A DNA stretch of 64,000 nucleotides, taken from positions 186,001 through 250,000 of the forward strand of contig NZ_JAFBCF010000001.1 in NCBI RefSeq assembly GCF_016907535.1, in the 5' to 3' direction. The stretch is from Microlunatus panaciterrae. GTDB taxonomy: Bacteria; Actinomycetota; Actinomycetes; Propionibacteriales; Propionibacteriaceae. Each line of letters starts with the position of its first letter. The stretch's first letter is position 1. This document shows, piece by piece, positions 34,919 through 44,492 of the stretch. The notes beneath the pieces are model-generated. The model did no database searches, was not told the origin of the DNA, and was given only the letters and a program-made list of their open reading frames with translations. Position numbers and translations under genes: made by a program.

Positions 34919-35310
34919 TTCACCCGCCGTCCCCGCTTCGGCGTGCCGGTGCCCTTGATGGCCTTCCGGATGCCGTAGCTGAACGCAGCGGTCTTGACCA
35001 GCGGGCCGCCGAGCGTGGCACTGAACAGCGTCGTCATCTGGGCGGCGTTCTGGCTCACGACGGTCGCGTTCTTGGTCACCGTGGAGACGTCCTCGGTGAC
35101 GAAGCTGAGCTTCTCGAGCTCACTGTTGGTCGCGCTCACCGTGCCTCGCAGCTCGGTCAGGATGGGTACGCTCTCATGGCCGATATCGCGCACGGCGAGC
35201 CGCAGCTCCTCCAGCACCCGTCCCAGCTTCAACAGCGGGACGGCGAACAGAGCCACCAGCACGACGAAGGCGATTGCGGCGATGAGACCGGCGATCTCCC
35301 CTACTGACAT
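34915..35310 (-). CDS. DUF948 domain membrane protein
   Basis: A 131-residue protein with one N-terminal membrane helix (about residues 5-27, IAGLIAAIAFVVLVALFAVPLL), then an amphipathic helical region (LEELRLAVRDIGHESVPILTEL, SEKLSF-like segments) typical of DUF948, and a basic C-terminus ending GTPKRGRRVK. Related general stress proteins exist in Firmicutes, but function is not known. It is coupled to the DUF6167-like gene by a 4-base overlap and lies 80 bp after rarA. Confidence 0.8.
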   Translation of the reverse strand: MSVGEIAGLIAAIAFVVLVALFAVPLLKLGRVLEELRLAVRDIGHESVPILTELRGTVSATNSELEKLSFVTEDVSTVTKNATVVSQNAAQMTTLFSATLGGPLVKTAAFSYGIRKAIKGTGTPKRGRRVK

Positions 35311-35390
35311 TTGCGTTCCTTACGGTCCGGACGGCGCCACGCCGGATGTGGGCGATGGGCGTGAGTACTTCTGCTTATCAAGTGTCGACC

Positions 35391-36809
35391 CTATCGCGGC
35401 GGGTCCTCTGCTGCGGAATGCATTCTGAGGATGCCCTCGATGCGCCGCAGCCTATCGACCATCGCCGCCTCCGCACCGCGGGCCACCGGCCGGTAGTAGT
35501 CGGCCCCCGACAGCTCGTCCGGCAGGTACTGCTGGGCCGCGATCCCGTGCGGCTCGTCGTGGGCGTAGGTGTAGTCGACACCGTGCCCGTACGTCTTGGC
35601 GCCGGGATAGTGCCCATCGCGCAGGTGCGGCGGGACGAGCCCGATCCGCCCCGCCCGCACGTCGGCCAACGCCTCGTCCACGGCCAGCACGACGGCGTTC
35701 GACTTCGGGGCGAGCGCCAGCGCGATGACCGCCTGCGCCAGGTTGATCCGCACCTCGGGCATCCCGATCAGCGCCACCGCCTGCGCTGCGGCGACCGCGG
35801 TCTGCAACGCGGTCGGGTCGGCCAGGCCGATGTCCTCCGAGGCGAGCACCACCAGCCGCCGCGCGATGAAGCGCGGGTCCTCGCCCGCCTCCATCATCCT
35901 GGCCAGGTAGTGCAGCGACGCCTGCACGTCCGATCCCCGGATCGACTTGATGAACGCGCTGATGACGTCGTAGTGCTGGTCACCGTCCCGGTCGTAGCGG
36001 ACCGCCGCCTTGTCCACCGCCCGCTCGACGGTGCTGGTGTCGATCAGCTCGGAGCCGGTGGCCTCGGCCCCGGCAGCCGACTCCTCCAGATAGGTCAGCG
36101 CCCGCCGGGCATCGCCCCCCGCCATCCGCAGCAGGGTGTCGCGGGCCTCGGGATCGAGGGTGAACGCGCGCGCCGTGTCGCCGGCGGGATGGATACCGCG
36201 GTCATCGGTCAACGCCCGGTCGATCAGCACGGAGATGTCGTCGTCAGTCAACGGCCGCAGTGTCAACAGCAGGGACCGGGAGAGCAGCGGCGAGATCACC
36301 GAGAAGCTCGGGTTCTCCGTCGTCGCCGCGATCAGCGTCACCAGCCTGTTCTCCACCGCCGGCAACAGGACGTCCTGCTGCGTCTTGGAGAACCGGTGCA
36401 CCTCATCGACGAAGAGCACGGTCTGAACGCCCTGGTTGAGGTCGCGGCGCGCCTGGTCGAGCACAGCCCGGACCTCCTTGACCCCGGCGGTGACAGCCGA
36501 CAGCTCGACGAACCGCCGCCGGGTGGTCTGCGAGACCACGTAGGCGATGGTCGTCTTCCCCGTCCCGGGCGGCCCCCAGAGGAACACCGACATCGCCGTG
36601 TCGCCCGAGGCCAGCCGGCGCAGCGGCGACCCCGCCGCCAGCAGATGCTGCTGACCGACGATCTCGTCGATCGTCCGCGGCCGGAGCCGCACCGCCAGCG
36701 GCAAACCGGCCCGGGTCGTGTCGCTCAGACTCCCCCCGTGTCCTGAGCCTGTCGGGCCGTGCCCTGAGCCTGTCGGAGCACTGAGATCACCGAACAGATC
36801 CTCACTCAT
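35391..36809 (-). CDS. rarA: Replication-associated AAA+ ATPase RarA/MgsA
   Basis: Clamp-loader-like ATPase acting at stalled replication forks; 472 residues from ATG 36809. Motifs: [21 protein letters not shown], Walker [10 protein letters not shown] (about residue 80), Walker B FVDEVHRF, and the C-terminal tetramerisation region with YVYP-like [20 protein letters not shown]. The N-terminal linker is odd: residues 12-25 are PTGSGHG twice, encoded by two in-frame copies of the dispersed TGAGCCTGTCG repeat (36735-36776). The frame stays open to 37097 through more repeat copies, but [10 protein letters not shown] is the family start. Confidence 0.93.
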   Translation of the reverse strand: MSEDLFGDLSAPTGSGHGPTGSGHGGSLSDTTRAGLPLAVRLRPRTIDEIVGQQHLLAAGSPLRRLASGDTAMSVFLWGPPGTGKTTIAYVVSQTTRRRFVELSAVTAGVKEVRAVLDQARRDLNQGVQTVLFVDEVHRFSKTQQDVLLPAVENRLVTLIAATTENPSFSVISPLLSRSLLLTLRPLTDDDISVLIDRALTDDRGIHPAGDTARAFTLDPEARDTLLRMAGGDARRALTYLEESAAGAEATGSELIDTSTVERAVDKAAVRYDRDGDQHYDVISAFIKSIRGSDVQASLHYLARMMEAGEDPRFIARRLVVLASEDIGLADPTALQTAVAAAQAVALIGMPEVRINLAQAVIALALAPKSNAVVLAVDEALADVRAGRIGLVPPHLRDGHYPGAKTYGHGVDYTYAHDEPHGIAAQQYLPDELSGADYYRPVARGAEAAMVDRLRRIEGILRMHSAAEDPPR

Positions 36810-37001
36810 GGCGCCTCCGAGCTTGTCCGAGACCCGCATCCTGAGCCTGACGATCCGTGCCCTGAGCCTGTCGAAGGGCAACCCCTCACGTACGGATGAA
36901 CGCTCTTCGACAAGCTCAGAGCGCGTGCTTCCGTGTCCTGAGCCTGTCGAAGGGCACCCCTCAGAGCGCGTGCTTCCGGGCCCTGAGCCTGTCGAAGGGG
37001 G
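36741..37001. repeat. Cluster of CCCTGAGCCTGTCGAAGGGC-type repeats
   Basis: Good copies begin near 36741, 36762, 36860, 36936 and 36981, and an opposite-strand copy (TCTTCGACAAGCTCAGAGCGCG) near 36904; degenerate pieces lie near 36817 and 36840. The cluster fills the 211-bp gap between aspS and rarA and runs into the rarA 5' coding region. A CAGAGCGCGTGCTTCCG tail is repeated near 36916 and 36962, so the local array has grown by duplication. Confidence 0.88.
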
Positions 37002-37020
37002 CCGCGACACAGCAGCATGG

Positions 37021-38826
37021 TCAGGCTCCGGGTTCCTCGGGCTTGGCGTCGACGCCGGCCTCCTGGCGCTGCTGCGGTGTGATCGGTGCCGGCGCATCGG
37101 TCAGCGGGTCCACTCCACCACCGGACTTCGGGAAGGCGATCACCTCGCGGATCGAGTCCGCGCCGGCGAGCAGGGCCACGATCCGGTCCCAGCCGAAGGC
37201 GATGCCGCCGTGCGGTGGCGGGCCGTAGTTGAAGGCGTCCAGCAGGAAGCCGAACTTCTCCGCCGACTCTTCGCGGCTCAACCCCATCACCGCGAACACC
37301 CGCTCCTGGACGTCGCGCTGGTGGATACGGATCGAGCCGCCGCCGATCTCGTTGCCGTTGCAGACGACGTCATAGGCGTACGCCAGGGCCTTGCCCGGGT
37401 CACTGTCGAAGTTGTCCATGGACTCGGGCTTCGGCGAGGTGAAGGCGTGGTGCACCGCGGTCCAGGCACCGGAACCGACCGCGACGTCACCGGCGGCGAC
37501 CGCATCACCGGCCGGCTCGAACAACGGCGCGTCGACGATCCAGCAGAACGCCCACGCCTTGTCCGGGTCCTGCACAGCGGCCGACTCGTCGATCAGACCG
37601 GTCTTGCGGGCGATCTCCAGCCGGGCAGCGCCGAGCAGAGCCTGGGAGGTGTTGCGCGGGCCGGCGGCGAAGAAGACACAGTCGCCCGGCTTCGCCCCGA
37701 CACGATCGGCGAGCCCGGCCCGTTCGGCCTCGGACAGGTTCTTGGCGACCGGTCCGCCGAGCTCTCCGTCTTCCGTGAAGAGCACGTACGCCAGCCCCCG
37801 AGCGCCCCGCTGCTTGGCGAAGTCCTGCCAGGAGTCGAGCTGTTTGCGTGGCTGGCTGGCGCCGCCGGGCATCACCACGGCACCGACGTACGGTGCCTGG
37901 AACACCCGGAACGGGGTGTCGGCGAAATAGTCGGTGCACTCGACGATCTCGTTCCCGAACCTCAGGTCCGGCTTGTCGGTCCCATAGCGGTCCATCGCGT
38001 CCGCGTAGGTGATCCGTGGGATGGGGGTGCTGATCTCGTGGCCGATCAGCCGCCACAGCGCCACCAGGATCTGTTCAGACAGCTCGATCACGTCGTCCTG
38101 GTCCACGAAGCTCATCTCGATGTCGAGCTGGGTGAATTCGGGCTGCCGGTCGGCCCGGAAGTCCTCATCGCGGTAGCAGCGGGCGATCTGGTAGTAACGC
38201 TCCATCCCCGCCACCATCAGCAGCTGCTTGAACAACTGCGGGCTCTGCGGCAGGGCATACCAGGACCCGGGCCGGAGCCGGGCCGGCACCAGGAAGTCGC
38301 GGGCCCCCTCAGGCGTGGACCGGGTCAGGGTGGGGGTCTCGATCTCGACGAAACTGCGCTCCGCCAGCACCGTACGGGCGGCCCGGTTGACCTCGCTCCG
38401 CAGCCGGAGGGCGGCGGCCGGAGCCGGCCGGCGCAGGTCCAGGTAGCGATACCTCAGCCGGGCCTCCTCGCCGACGGCGACGCGCTCGTCGATCTGGAAC
38501 GGTAGCGGGGCTGCGGCGCTGAGCACCTCGAGAGCCTCGGTGACGACCTCGACCTCGCCGGTCGGCAGGTCGGGGTTGGCGTTACCGGCCGGCCGCTCGT
38601 TCACCGTCCCGACGATCTTGATGCAGTACTCGTTGCGGAGGTCGTGGGCGCCGGAGGCGGCCAGCATCTCGTCTCGGACCACCACCTGGACGATCCCGGA
38701 GGCGTCCCGCAGGTCCAGGAAGGCGACCCCACCGTGATCTCGGCGGCGGGCCACCCATCCGGCCAGGGTCACAGGGGTACCAGCGTGCTCGGCGCGCAGG
38801 CTGCCGGCATCGTGGGTGCGAATCAC
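37021..38826 (-). CDS. aspS: Aspartyl-tRNA synthetase (probably non-discriminating)
   Basis: Class II synthetase, 601 residues. The N-terminal OB-fold starts [18 protein letters not shown]; the catalytic core shows [43 protein letters not shown], and motif 3 lies in [14 protein letters not shown]. The His in RRDHGG stands where discriminating enzymes such as E. coli AspRS have Leu, which suggests it also charges tRNA-Asn, to be corrected by GatCAB. I chose GTG at 38826 with GGAAGG seven bases upstream; a TTG at 38841 is a weaker option. The leader carries a 15-bp tandem repeat. Confidence 0.95.
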   Translation of the reverse strand: MIRTHDAGSLRAEHAGTPVTLAGWVARRRDHGGVAFLDLRDASGIVQVVVRDEMLAASGAHDLRNEYCIKIVGTVNERPAGNANPDLPTGEVEVVTEALEVLSAAAPLPFQIDERVAVGEEARLRYRYLDLRRPAPAAALRLRSEVNRAARTVLAERSFVEIETPTLTRSTPEGARDFLVPARLRPGSWYALPQSPQLFKQLLMVAGMERYYQIARCYRDEDFRADRQPEFTQLDIEMSFVDQDDVIELSEQILVALWRLIGHEISTPIPRITYADAMDRYGTDKPDLRFGNEIVECTDYFADTPFRVFQAPYVGAVVMPGGASQPRKQLDSWQDFAKQRGARGLAYVLFTEDGELGGPVAKNLSEAERAGLADRVGAKPGDCVFFAAGPRNTSQALLGAARLEIARKTGLIDESAAVQDPDKAWAFCWIVDAPLFEPAGDAVAAGDVAVGSGAWTAVHHAFTSPKPESMDNFDSDPGKALAYAYDVVCNGNEIGGGSIRIHQRDVQERVFAVMGLSREESAEKFGFLLDAFNYGPPPHGGIAFGWDRIVALLAGADSIREVIAFPKSGGGVDPLTDAPAPITPQQRQEAGVDAKPEEPGA

Positions 38827-38842
38827 TCGGTTTCCTTCCAAT

Positions 38843-38896
38843 GGTGCTGTGTGCGTTGGTGCTGTGTGCGTTGGTGCTGTGTGCGTTGGTGCTGTG
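38843..38896. repeat. 15-bp tandem repeat in the aspS leader
   Basis: Unit GGTGCTGTGTGCGTT occurs as three exact copies (38843-38857, 38858-38872, 38873-38887) plus nine bases of a fourth. It ends 6 bp before the aspS Shine-Dalgarno region. In the aspS mRNA it gives an AC-rich, G-poor leader likely to be unstructured. Confidence 0.9.
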
Positions 38897-39031
38897 CATC
38901 GTGCGGGGGGGCTCGCGGCGGACCGGGCCAGCCTCTGATCTTAGGCCACCTACCAGCGCCTGCCTGACCGCCAAGGGGCTGGATGGCGATAGACGACACT
39001 AACCGGCGTGCCTGACACCCGGCGCCGGCGG

Positions 39032-39640
39032 CTACTGCCGGACCAGGTCCAGAAAAAAGCGGTGGATACGTACATCGCTGGTGACCTCGGGGTGGAAGGA
39101 GGTGGCCAGGATCCGGCCCTGCCGGACCGCGATGATCCGGCCATCCGCTGCGGGGTGGCCGCTCTGCTCCACTCGCCCCAGCACCTGCACCTCGGGACCG
39201 GCCTCCTCGACCCACGGCGCCCGGATGAACACGGCATGCACCGGCCCGCCGTCGATCCCTGCGAGGTCGACATCGCTCTCGAACGAGTCGACCTGACGGC
39301 CGAACGCGTTGCGGCGCACGGTGATATCGAGCCCACCGAAGGTCTGCTGCCCGGGTCCCCCGTCCAGCACCCGGTCGGCGAGCATGATCATGCCCGCGCA
39401 GGACCCGAACGCCGGCAGCCCCGCCCGGAGCCTCTCCACCAGCGGCTCGCGGACCTCGAAGATGCGTGACAGCTTGTCGATCGTCGTCGACTCCCCGCCC
39501 GGCAGCACGATGCCGTCAAGGTCCGCCAGCTCACCCGGTCGCCGGACCGCGCGGGTCCTGGCGCCACAGTGGCTGAGCGCGGCCAGATGTTCTCGGACGT
39601 CCCCCTGCAGGGCGAGGACGCCGATCAGTGGACCGGTCAT
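39032..39640 (-). CDS. pdxT: Pyridoxal 5'-phosphate synthase glutaminase subunit
   Basis: Supplies ammonia to PdxS for PLP synthesis. The 202 residues begin [29 protein letters not shown] and the nucleophile in [11 protein letters not shown] are intact, and the triad His/Glu are in SFHPEVT. Eleven bases separate it from pdxS upstream. The 205-bp stretch between its stop and the aspS start holds the tandem repeat and nothing else I can identify. Confidence 0.97.
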   Translation of the reverse strand: MTGPLIGVLALQGDVREHLAALSHCGARTRAVRRPGELADLDGIVLPGGESTTIDKLSRIFEVREPLVERLRAGLPAFGSCAGMIMLADRVLDGGPGQQTFGGLDITVRRNAFGRQVDSFESDVDLAGIDGGPVHAVFIRAPWVEEAGPEVQVLGRVEQSGHPAADGRIIAVRQGRILATSFHPEVTSDVRIHRFFLDLVRQ

Positions 39641-39651
39641 TCAGTGCGAGC

Positions 39652-40653
39652 TCACCAACCGCGGTCGGCCAGCCGGTGCGGCTGCGGCATGTCGCCGGTC
39701 CGCTCGCCCGCCTGAGGCGGGGGGACGTTGATGCCCACCATGGCCTCGCCGAGACCGCGGGACACCTTGGCGATGACGTCCGGGTCGTCGTAGAACGTGG
39801 TGGCCTTGACGATCGCGGCGGCGCGTTCCGCCGGGTTGCCCGACTTGAAGATGCCGGAGCCGACGAACACGCCCTCGGCACCGAGCTGCATCATCATGGC
39901 GGCGTCGGCCGGGGTGGCGATGCCCCCGGCGGTGAACAGCACCACCGGCAGCTTGCCTCGCTCGGCCACCTCGACCACCAGGTCGTAGGGCGCCTGCAGC
40001 TCCTTGGCGGCGACGTAGAGCTCGTCCGGCGACAGGCTGGACAGTCGCCGGATCTCGCCGCCGATCTTGCGCATATGCATGGTGGCGTTGGACACGTCGC
40101 CGGTGCCGGCCTCGCCCTTCGAGCGGATCATCGCCGCGCCCTCACTGATCCGCCGCAACGCCTCGCCGAGGTTGGTGGCGCCGCAGACGAACGGGACGGT
40201 GAACTTCCATTTGTCGATGTGGTTGACATAGTCGGCCGGGGTCAGCACCTCCGACTCGTCGATGTAGTCCACCCCGAGGGACTGCAGCACCTGGGCCTCG
40301 ACGAAATGACCGATCCGCGCCTTGGCCATCACCGGGATCGACACCGCCGAGATGATGCCGTCGATCATGTCCGGGTCGCTCATCCGGGAGATGCCACCCT
40401 GGGTGCGGATGTCGGCGGGCACCCGCTCGAGGGCCATCACCGCTACCGCGCCGGCGTCCTCGGCGATCTTCGCCTGGTCGGGGGTGACGACGTCCATGAT
40501 GACGCCGCCCTTGAGCATCTCGGCCATTCCACGCTTGACCCTGCTGGTACCGGTCGGGGTCGGGTGGGCCGGCGAACCGCCGTTGGCGGAGGTGCTGGTA
40601 GTCGGGGTGACGGGGGTCTCGGCGCTGGCGGGAGCGGGAGAGGATTGGGACAT
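39652..40653 (-). CDS. pdxS: Pyridoxal 5'-phosphate synthase lyase subunit
   Basis: Builds PLP from ribose 5-phosphate, glyceraldehyde 3-phosphate and ammonia in a dodecamer. The 333 residues include a variable Ser/Thr/Pro-rich N-terminus (about 1-36), then [29 protein letters not shown], the catalytic lysines in [10 protein letters not shown] and [23 protein letters not shown], and [14 protein letters not shown] precedes the ATG. A TAGGAT box (40687-40692) gives a leader of about 27 nt. No PdxR-type regulator gene is near. Confidence 0.97.
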   Translation of the reverse strand: MSQSSPAPASAETPVTPTTSTSANGGSPAHPTPTGTSRVKRGMAEMLKGGVIMDVVTPDQAKIAEDAGAVAVMALERVPADIRTQGGISRMSDPDMIDGIISAVSIPVMAKARIGHFVEAQVLQSLGVDYIDESEVLTPADYVNHIDKWKFTVPFVCGATNLGEALRRISEGAAMIRSKGEAGTGDVSNATMHMRKIGGEIRRLSSLSPDELYVAAKELQAPYDLVVEVAERGKLPVVLFTAGGIATPADAAMMMQLGAEGVFVGSGIFKSGNPAERAAAIVKATTFYDDPDVIAKVSRGLGEAMVGINVPPPQAGERTGDMPQPHRLADRGW

Positions 40654-40686
40654 GACAACCTTCTGACGGTGCTGGTAGACGGATCG

Positions 40687-40692
40687 ATCCTA
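40687..40692 (-). promoter_or_regulatory. -10 box for pdxST
   Basis: TAGGAT on the minus strand. Predicted start near 40680, about 27 nt before the pdxS ATG, leaving room for the AAGG Shine-Dalgarno. Confidence 0.45.
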
Positions 40693-40712
40693 CGCCCAGC
40701 CGACGGCAGCCC

Positions 40713-41645
40713 CTACCGCCCGGGGGCGGTGGCGGCCGCCTGCCGCAGCCGCTGCACCGCCAGCGTGCAGAGTCCGGCGATGATGATGGCGCTCAGGTTG
40801 ATCAGCAGCTGCAGTGCCGACCCGGCAGCCTCATTCCAGACGCCGTACGCGATGGCCACCGCGGCGTTGGAGGCAGCCGGGATGGTGGTGACCGAGATCA
40901 ACACCCCGACCAGCGCCCCCGACTTCGCCGAGGTGAGTGACAGCATGCCGGCGATCCCGGCCAGGAAGGCGATCACCCACGACAGTGCATCGGGCCGCCA
41001 GATGAAGTCGGTCAGCGGTCGTTTCGCCAGCAGCATGCTGCGGTCCACCAGGCCGACCGCGTCCAGTACGAGGGTGCTCAGCACGGTCGCCACCAGTCCG
41101 ACCGCGAACCCGACCACCAGAGTGACCGCAGCACGGCCGATCATCCCCCGGTGCCGACGGACCAACCCGACGCAGAGGGCGGCCAACGGGCCGAACTCGG
41201 GACCGACCACCATCGCGCCGACGATCAGGATCGGCTGGTCCAGCAGCACCCCGAAACTGGCGATGATCATGGCCACCACCATGAAGGCGAGATAGGTGAT
41301 CGACAGCCGGGTCTCTTCGCTCGTCTTCTGCTCGATCTCCTCCCAGACCACCGCGTCGCTGCCGAGTCCGGGCACCGCCTTCTCCGAGCGATCGGCCTGC
41401 TCCGACATCGAGACATCGACCTCCTGCACGGTGATGGCACCGTGGTGGAGCAGGCCGAGCGACCGAAGTTGATCAAGGACTTCGCTGGTGCCCTCGCGGG
41501 CCGTGTCGCAGACGATCACGTCGCCGGCGGGGTTTCGGGCAGCGCCCTCCCACAGGACGATATTGGCCACCGCCGGATGATCATCGAGCAGAGCCATGGT
41601 GCGCTCGGTGAACGACACCGGCGTGATGACCCGGACCTGCATCAT
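40713..41645 (-). CDS. DUF389 domain membrane protein
   Basis: A 310-residue protein. The N-terminal cytosolic ferredoxin-like region (about 1-75, MQVRVITPVSFTERTMALL) is followed by an acidic linker and about six hydrophobic helices from residue 115 (LSITYLAFMVVAMIIASFGVLLDQPILIVGAMVVGPEFGPLAAL, typical of DUF389). The family has no settled function; it is sometimes called hydrophobic domain protein or TIGR00341-like. The ATG overlaps the DUF2252 gene stop, so the two are translationally coupled. Confidence 0.88.
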   Translation of the reverse strand: MMQVRVITPVSFTERTMALLDDHPAVANIVLWEGAARNPAGDVIVCDTAREGTSEVLDQLRSLGLLHHGAITVQEVDVSMSEQADRSEKAVPGLGSDAVVWEEIEQKTSEETRLSITYLAFMVVAMIIASFGVLLDQPILIVGAMVVGPEFGPLAALCVGLVRRHRGMIGRAAVTLVVGFAVGLVATVLSTLVLDAVGLVDRSMLLAKRPLTDFIWRPDALSWVIAFLAGIAGMLSLTSAKSGALVGVLISVTTIPAASNAAVAIAYGVWNEAAGSALQLLINLSAIIIAGLCTLAVQRLRQAAATAPGR

Positions 41646-43108
41646 GGTCGGAACGCCGATCCGGCCCCCTCGAGGGCCTCCTCGCTGACCGGGAGCCGAC
41701 CCTTGTGCACCGCCGCTACCAGCGCGGCATGGTCAGCCTCGGTCTGGTCGGCATACGACTGGGCGAATCTGCAGAGGGCCCGGTCGACCTTGTCCGCCGA
41801 GCCGACGTACCCGGCGATCATCGACGCCCCGCTGGTGCGAGCATGGCCCTTGGCCAGCAGATGGCCGACGATGCCGGCGTAGTCGGTCAGCGCCGCTGCG
41901 TCGATCTGGTTCAGCGGGATGGTGCCCTTCATATTGCGGAACTGCCGGACGTAGAACTGCAGCCCGTCGATGGTGGTCCAGCCGAGCAGCGGGTCGCTGA
42001 CCGTCTGCAGCGCCTGCTGGTACTCGACCACCCGCTGCCCCTGGTGCTTGTGCCAGGCCGAGTCGCCGTGGACATACCTGCCCAGCACCGAGCGCCGGGC
42101 CTGCTTCAGCTGCAGGAAGACGACGTCGTCGGAGCTGCTGCCCTCCAGCAGCGCGACGTAGGCGCGCAGCCCGACGCTGCCTACTCCGACCACCTTGTGT
42201 GCCAGGTCGACCAGCGTGTAGCCGCCCAGCGCCCGGCGCCAGTGCGGCGCCAGGGTGAGCAGGTACTCGTCGAGCGCCTCGGCGATCCGGTCGGCGTGCT
42301 CGTCGCTGACCCGGGTGATCAACGGCGGCTCCTCGACGATCCGACGGCCACCCTCGTGCTCCCGGGTGAACCGCGGGAGCGCCCGGTCGCTGGTCCTGCT
42401 GCGGGCGCGTCGGGCCGACCTGGCGATCTCCTTGTGCAGCGACTTCTCGGTCACCGTCTCGTGCAGCCGGTGCACGTCCAGGCGGTTGTACGAGCGCGTC
42501 AGCAGCGGCTGCTCGGCCAGGAACCGGACCTCTTCCCGGTAGGCGGCCACGCAGGAGGCGACCGAGTCCTCGCACTGCTGCTCACTCCGACCGTTCTCGC
42601 GCCCGGCAACCCAGATGCTCGCGACCAGCCGGCGCAGGTCCCACTCCCAGGCGCCCGGGTGGGCCTCGTCGAAGTCGTTCAGGTCCAGCACCAGCTCAGC
42701 CTCAGGCGAGGCGTAGAAGCCGAAGTTGCCCAGGTGCGCGTCTCCGCAGATCACCGGAGTGATCCCGGTGGAGGGCAGGTGGGCCACGTCCTCTGCCATC
42801 ACCACCGCCGTGCCCCGGAGGAACCCGTACGGTGAGGTCACCATCCGGGCCACCCGGACCGGGACCAGCCACTCCAGTCGTCCCTGGTGCGACTCGATGA
42901 TCTGCGCCACCGGGTCGGGCCGGTCGTGGGGCGGCTGCCACAGCGCCAGGCTCTTGCGTGGCACCTGACGGCGCAGCCCGCGCCCCATCTCGTAGCGTTC
43001 CTTCCGCGAGCTCGGGCGTCGCCGCAGGGTGTAGTAGGACTCGCTCTCGGCGGAGGCGATGACCGTATGGGTATTGGGCACCGTATGGGTATGGGGAATG
43101 GCGGCCAT
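41642..43108 (-). CDS. DUF2252 domain protein (kinase-like fold)
   Basis: A 488-residue cytosolic protein of the DUF2252 family, which resembles aminoglycoside-phosphotransferase/protein-kinase folds. Seen: FLRGTAVVMAEDVA, the catalytic-loop-like VICGDAHLGNFGFY, and LVLDLNDFDEAHPGAWEWDLRRLV (a DFD metal motif equivalent). Downstream are YTLVDLAHKVVGVGSVG and FLQLKQARRSV. I chose ATG 43108 because AGGAG sits 6 bases upstream; the frame is open to 43237 through the hisS end. Substrate unknown. The N-terminus HTHTVPNTHTV comes from a short duplication of ACCGTATGGGTAT. Confidence 0.88.
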   Translation of the reverse strand: MAAIPHTHTVPNTHTVIASAESESYYTLRRRPSSRKERYEMGRGLRRQVPRKSLALWQPPHDRPDPVAQIIESHQGRLEWLVPVRVARMVTSPYGFLRGTAVVMAEDVAHLPSTGITPVICGDAHLGNFGFYASPEAELVLDLNDFDEAHPGAWEWDLRRLVASIWVAGRENGRSEQQCEDSVASCVAAYREEVRFLAEQPLLTRSYNRLDVHRLHETVTEKSLHKEIARSARRARSRTSDRALPRFTREHEGGRRIVEEPPLITRVSDEHADRIAEALDEYLLTLAPHWRRALGGYTLVDLAHKVVGVGSVGLRAYVALLEGSSSDDVVFLQLKQARRSVLGRYVHGDSAWHKHQGQRVVEYQQALQTVSDPLLGWTTIDGLQFYVRQFRNMKGTIPLNQIDAAALTDYAGIVGHLLAKGHARTSGASMIAGYVGSADKVDRALCRFAQSYADQTEADHAALVAAVHKGRLPVSEEALEGAGSAFRP

Positions 43109-43151
43109 CGTTACTCCTGGCTCGATGCTGGGTTGCCCCGATTGTTGCGTC

Positions 43152-44492
43152 TCACTCGTCCCAGTTCTCGACGACCCGGGGGCGCAGGTCTTCGCTCGGC
43201 GGTTGCCAGCTGGCCGGGTCGGCGCCCACCTGGTCACCCGAGCGGATGTCCTTCACCTCGTCATTTGCGCCCGCGCCGAACCAGACGTACGGGATCGAGC
43301 GCCGGTCGGCGTAGCGGATCTGCTTGCCGAACTTGTCCGCCTTGGGCGCCACCTCGGTCGGGATGCCGCGCTGCCTGAGCTGGCTGGCGACCGCCACCGC
43401 GGCTGCCCGGGTCTCCTCCGCGTCGACCGCCACCAGGACGCAGGTCGGCACTGGCCGGGTGACGGTCAGCCGCTGCTTGCCGAGCAGGGGCGCCAGGATC
43501 CGGGTCACCCCGACGCTGAACCCGACGCCCGGATAGGTGGTCCGGCCGTCGCTGGCGAGTGCGTCGTAGCGGCCCCCGGAGGCCACCGACCCGAGCGACT
43601 CGTAGCCCTGCAGCTCGGTCTCGTAGACGGTCCCGGTGTAGTAGTCCAGCCCGCGGGCGATCTTCAGGTCGGCGACGAGCCGACCCGGTGCGTACCGACC
43701 GGCGGTCCGGACCAGCTCGGCCAGCTGCTCCATCCCGGCCTCCAGCTCGTCGGTGTGCACACCGAGCCGCCGCACCTCGTCGACGAAGGTCTCGTCGGCG
43801 GAGGAGATGGTGGCCAGCGACACGCACGACTTGGCCTGCGCCTCCGTCAGCGACGCCTCGCTGACCAGCAGCTCGCTGACCCGGTCCGGGCCGACCTTGT
43901 CCAGCTTGTCCACGATCCTCAGCACCGCAGCGGTGTCGCCGATCTCCAGACCGGTGTAGAAGCCCTGCGCCAGCCTGCGGTTGTTGACCCGCATCAGCAC
44001 CGGCGGCAGGCCCAGGTCGGTGTGCAGCCGCTCCATCGCGTCCAGCGCCACCAGCGGGATCTCCACGTCGTGGTGGGCCGCCAGCTCACCGGAGCCGACG
44101 ATGTCGATGTCGGCCTGGGTGAACTCGCGGTAGCGCCCCTCCTGCGGCCGCTCACCGCGCCAGACCTTCTGGATCTGGTAGCGCCGGAACGGGAACTGCA
44201 GCTGACCGGCGTTCTCCAGCACGTACCGCGCGAACGGCACTGTCAGGTCGTAGTGCAGGCCCAGCTCGTCCGGGACGCCGTCGTCGGCGTGGATCCGGCG
44301 GACGGTGTAGACCTCCTTGTCGATCTCACCGCCCTTGGTCAGCGTCTCGACCGGCTCGACCGCCCGGGTCTCGATCGAGGCGAAGCCGTGCAGCTCGAAG
44401 GTCTCCCGCAGCCGGTCCAGCACGAACTGCTCCACCATCCGGGGCCCGGGCAGGAACTCCGGAAAACCCGACAGCGGCTTGGGGCGACTCAT
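43152..44492 (-). CDS. hisS: Histidyl-tRNA synthetase
   Basis: Class II synthetase for tRNA-His, 446 residues. Seen: LSGFPEFLPGPRMVEQFVLD, motif 2 in FRRYQIQKVWRGERPQEGRYREFTQADIDIVG, the histidine-specific GLDYYTGTVYE and GGRYDAL, and a C-terminal anticodon-binding domain (about 340-430). The start overlaps the MBL hydrolase gene stop (ATGA). Nothing unusual. Confidence 0.97.
   Translation of the reverse strand: MSRPKPLSGFPEFLPGPRMVEQFVLDRLRETFELHGFASIETRAVEPVETLTKGGEIDKEVYTVRRIHADDGVPDELGLHYDLTVPFARYVLENAGQLQFPFRRYQIQKVWRGERPQEGRYREFTQADIDIVGSGELAAHHDVEIPLVALDAMERLHTDLGLPPVLMRVNNRRLAQGFYTGLEIGDTAAVLRIVDKLDKVGPDRVSELLVSEASLTEAQAKSCVSLATISSADETFVDEVRRLGVHTDELEAGMEQLAELVRTAGRYAPGRLVADLKIARGLDYYTGTVYETELQGYESLGSVASGGRYDALASDGRTTYPGVGFSVGVTRILAPLLGKQRLTVTRPVPTCVLVAVDAEETRAAAVAVASQLRQRGIPTEVAPKADKFGKQIRYADRRSIPYVWFGAGANDEVKDIRSGDQVGADPASWQPPSEDLRPRVVENWDE

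Noticed and set aside
36741-37001. Insertion sequence remnant
   Set aside because: No transposase fragment or terminal inverted repeats; it is a cluster of short dispersed repeats.
38843-38896. CRISPR-like array
   Set aside because: Units are directly adjacent with no spacers and only 15 bp long; no cas genes are present.
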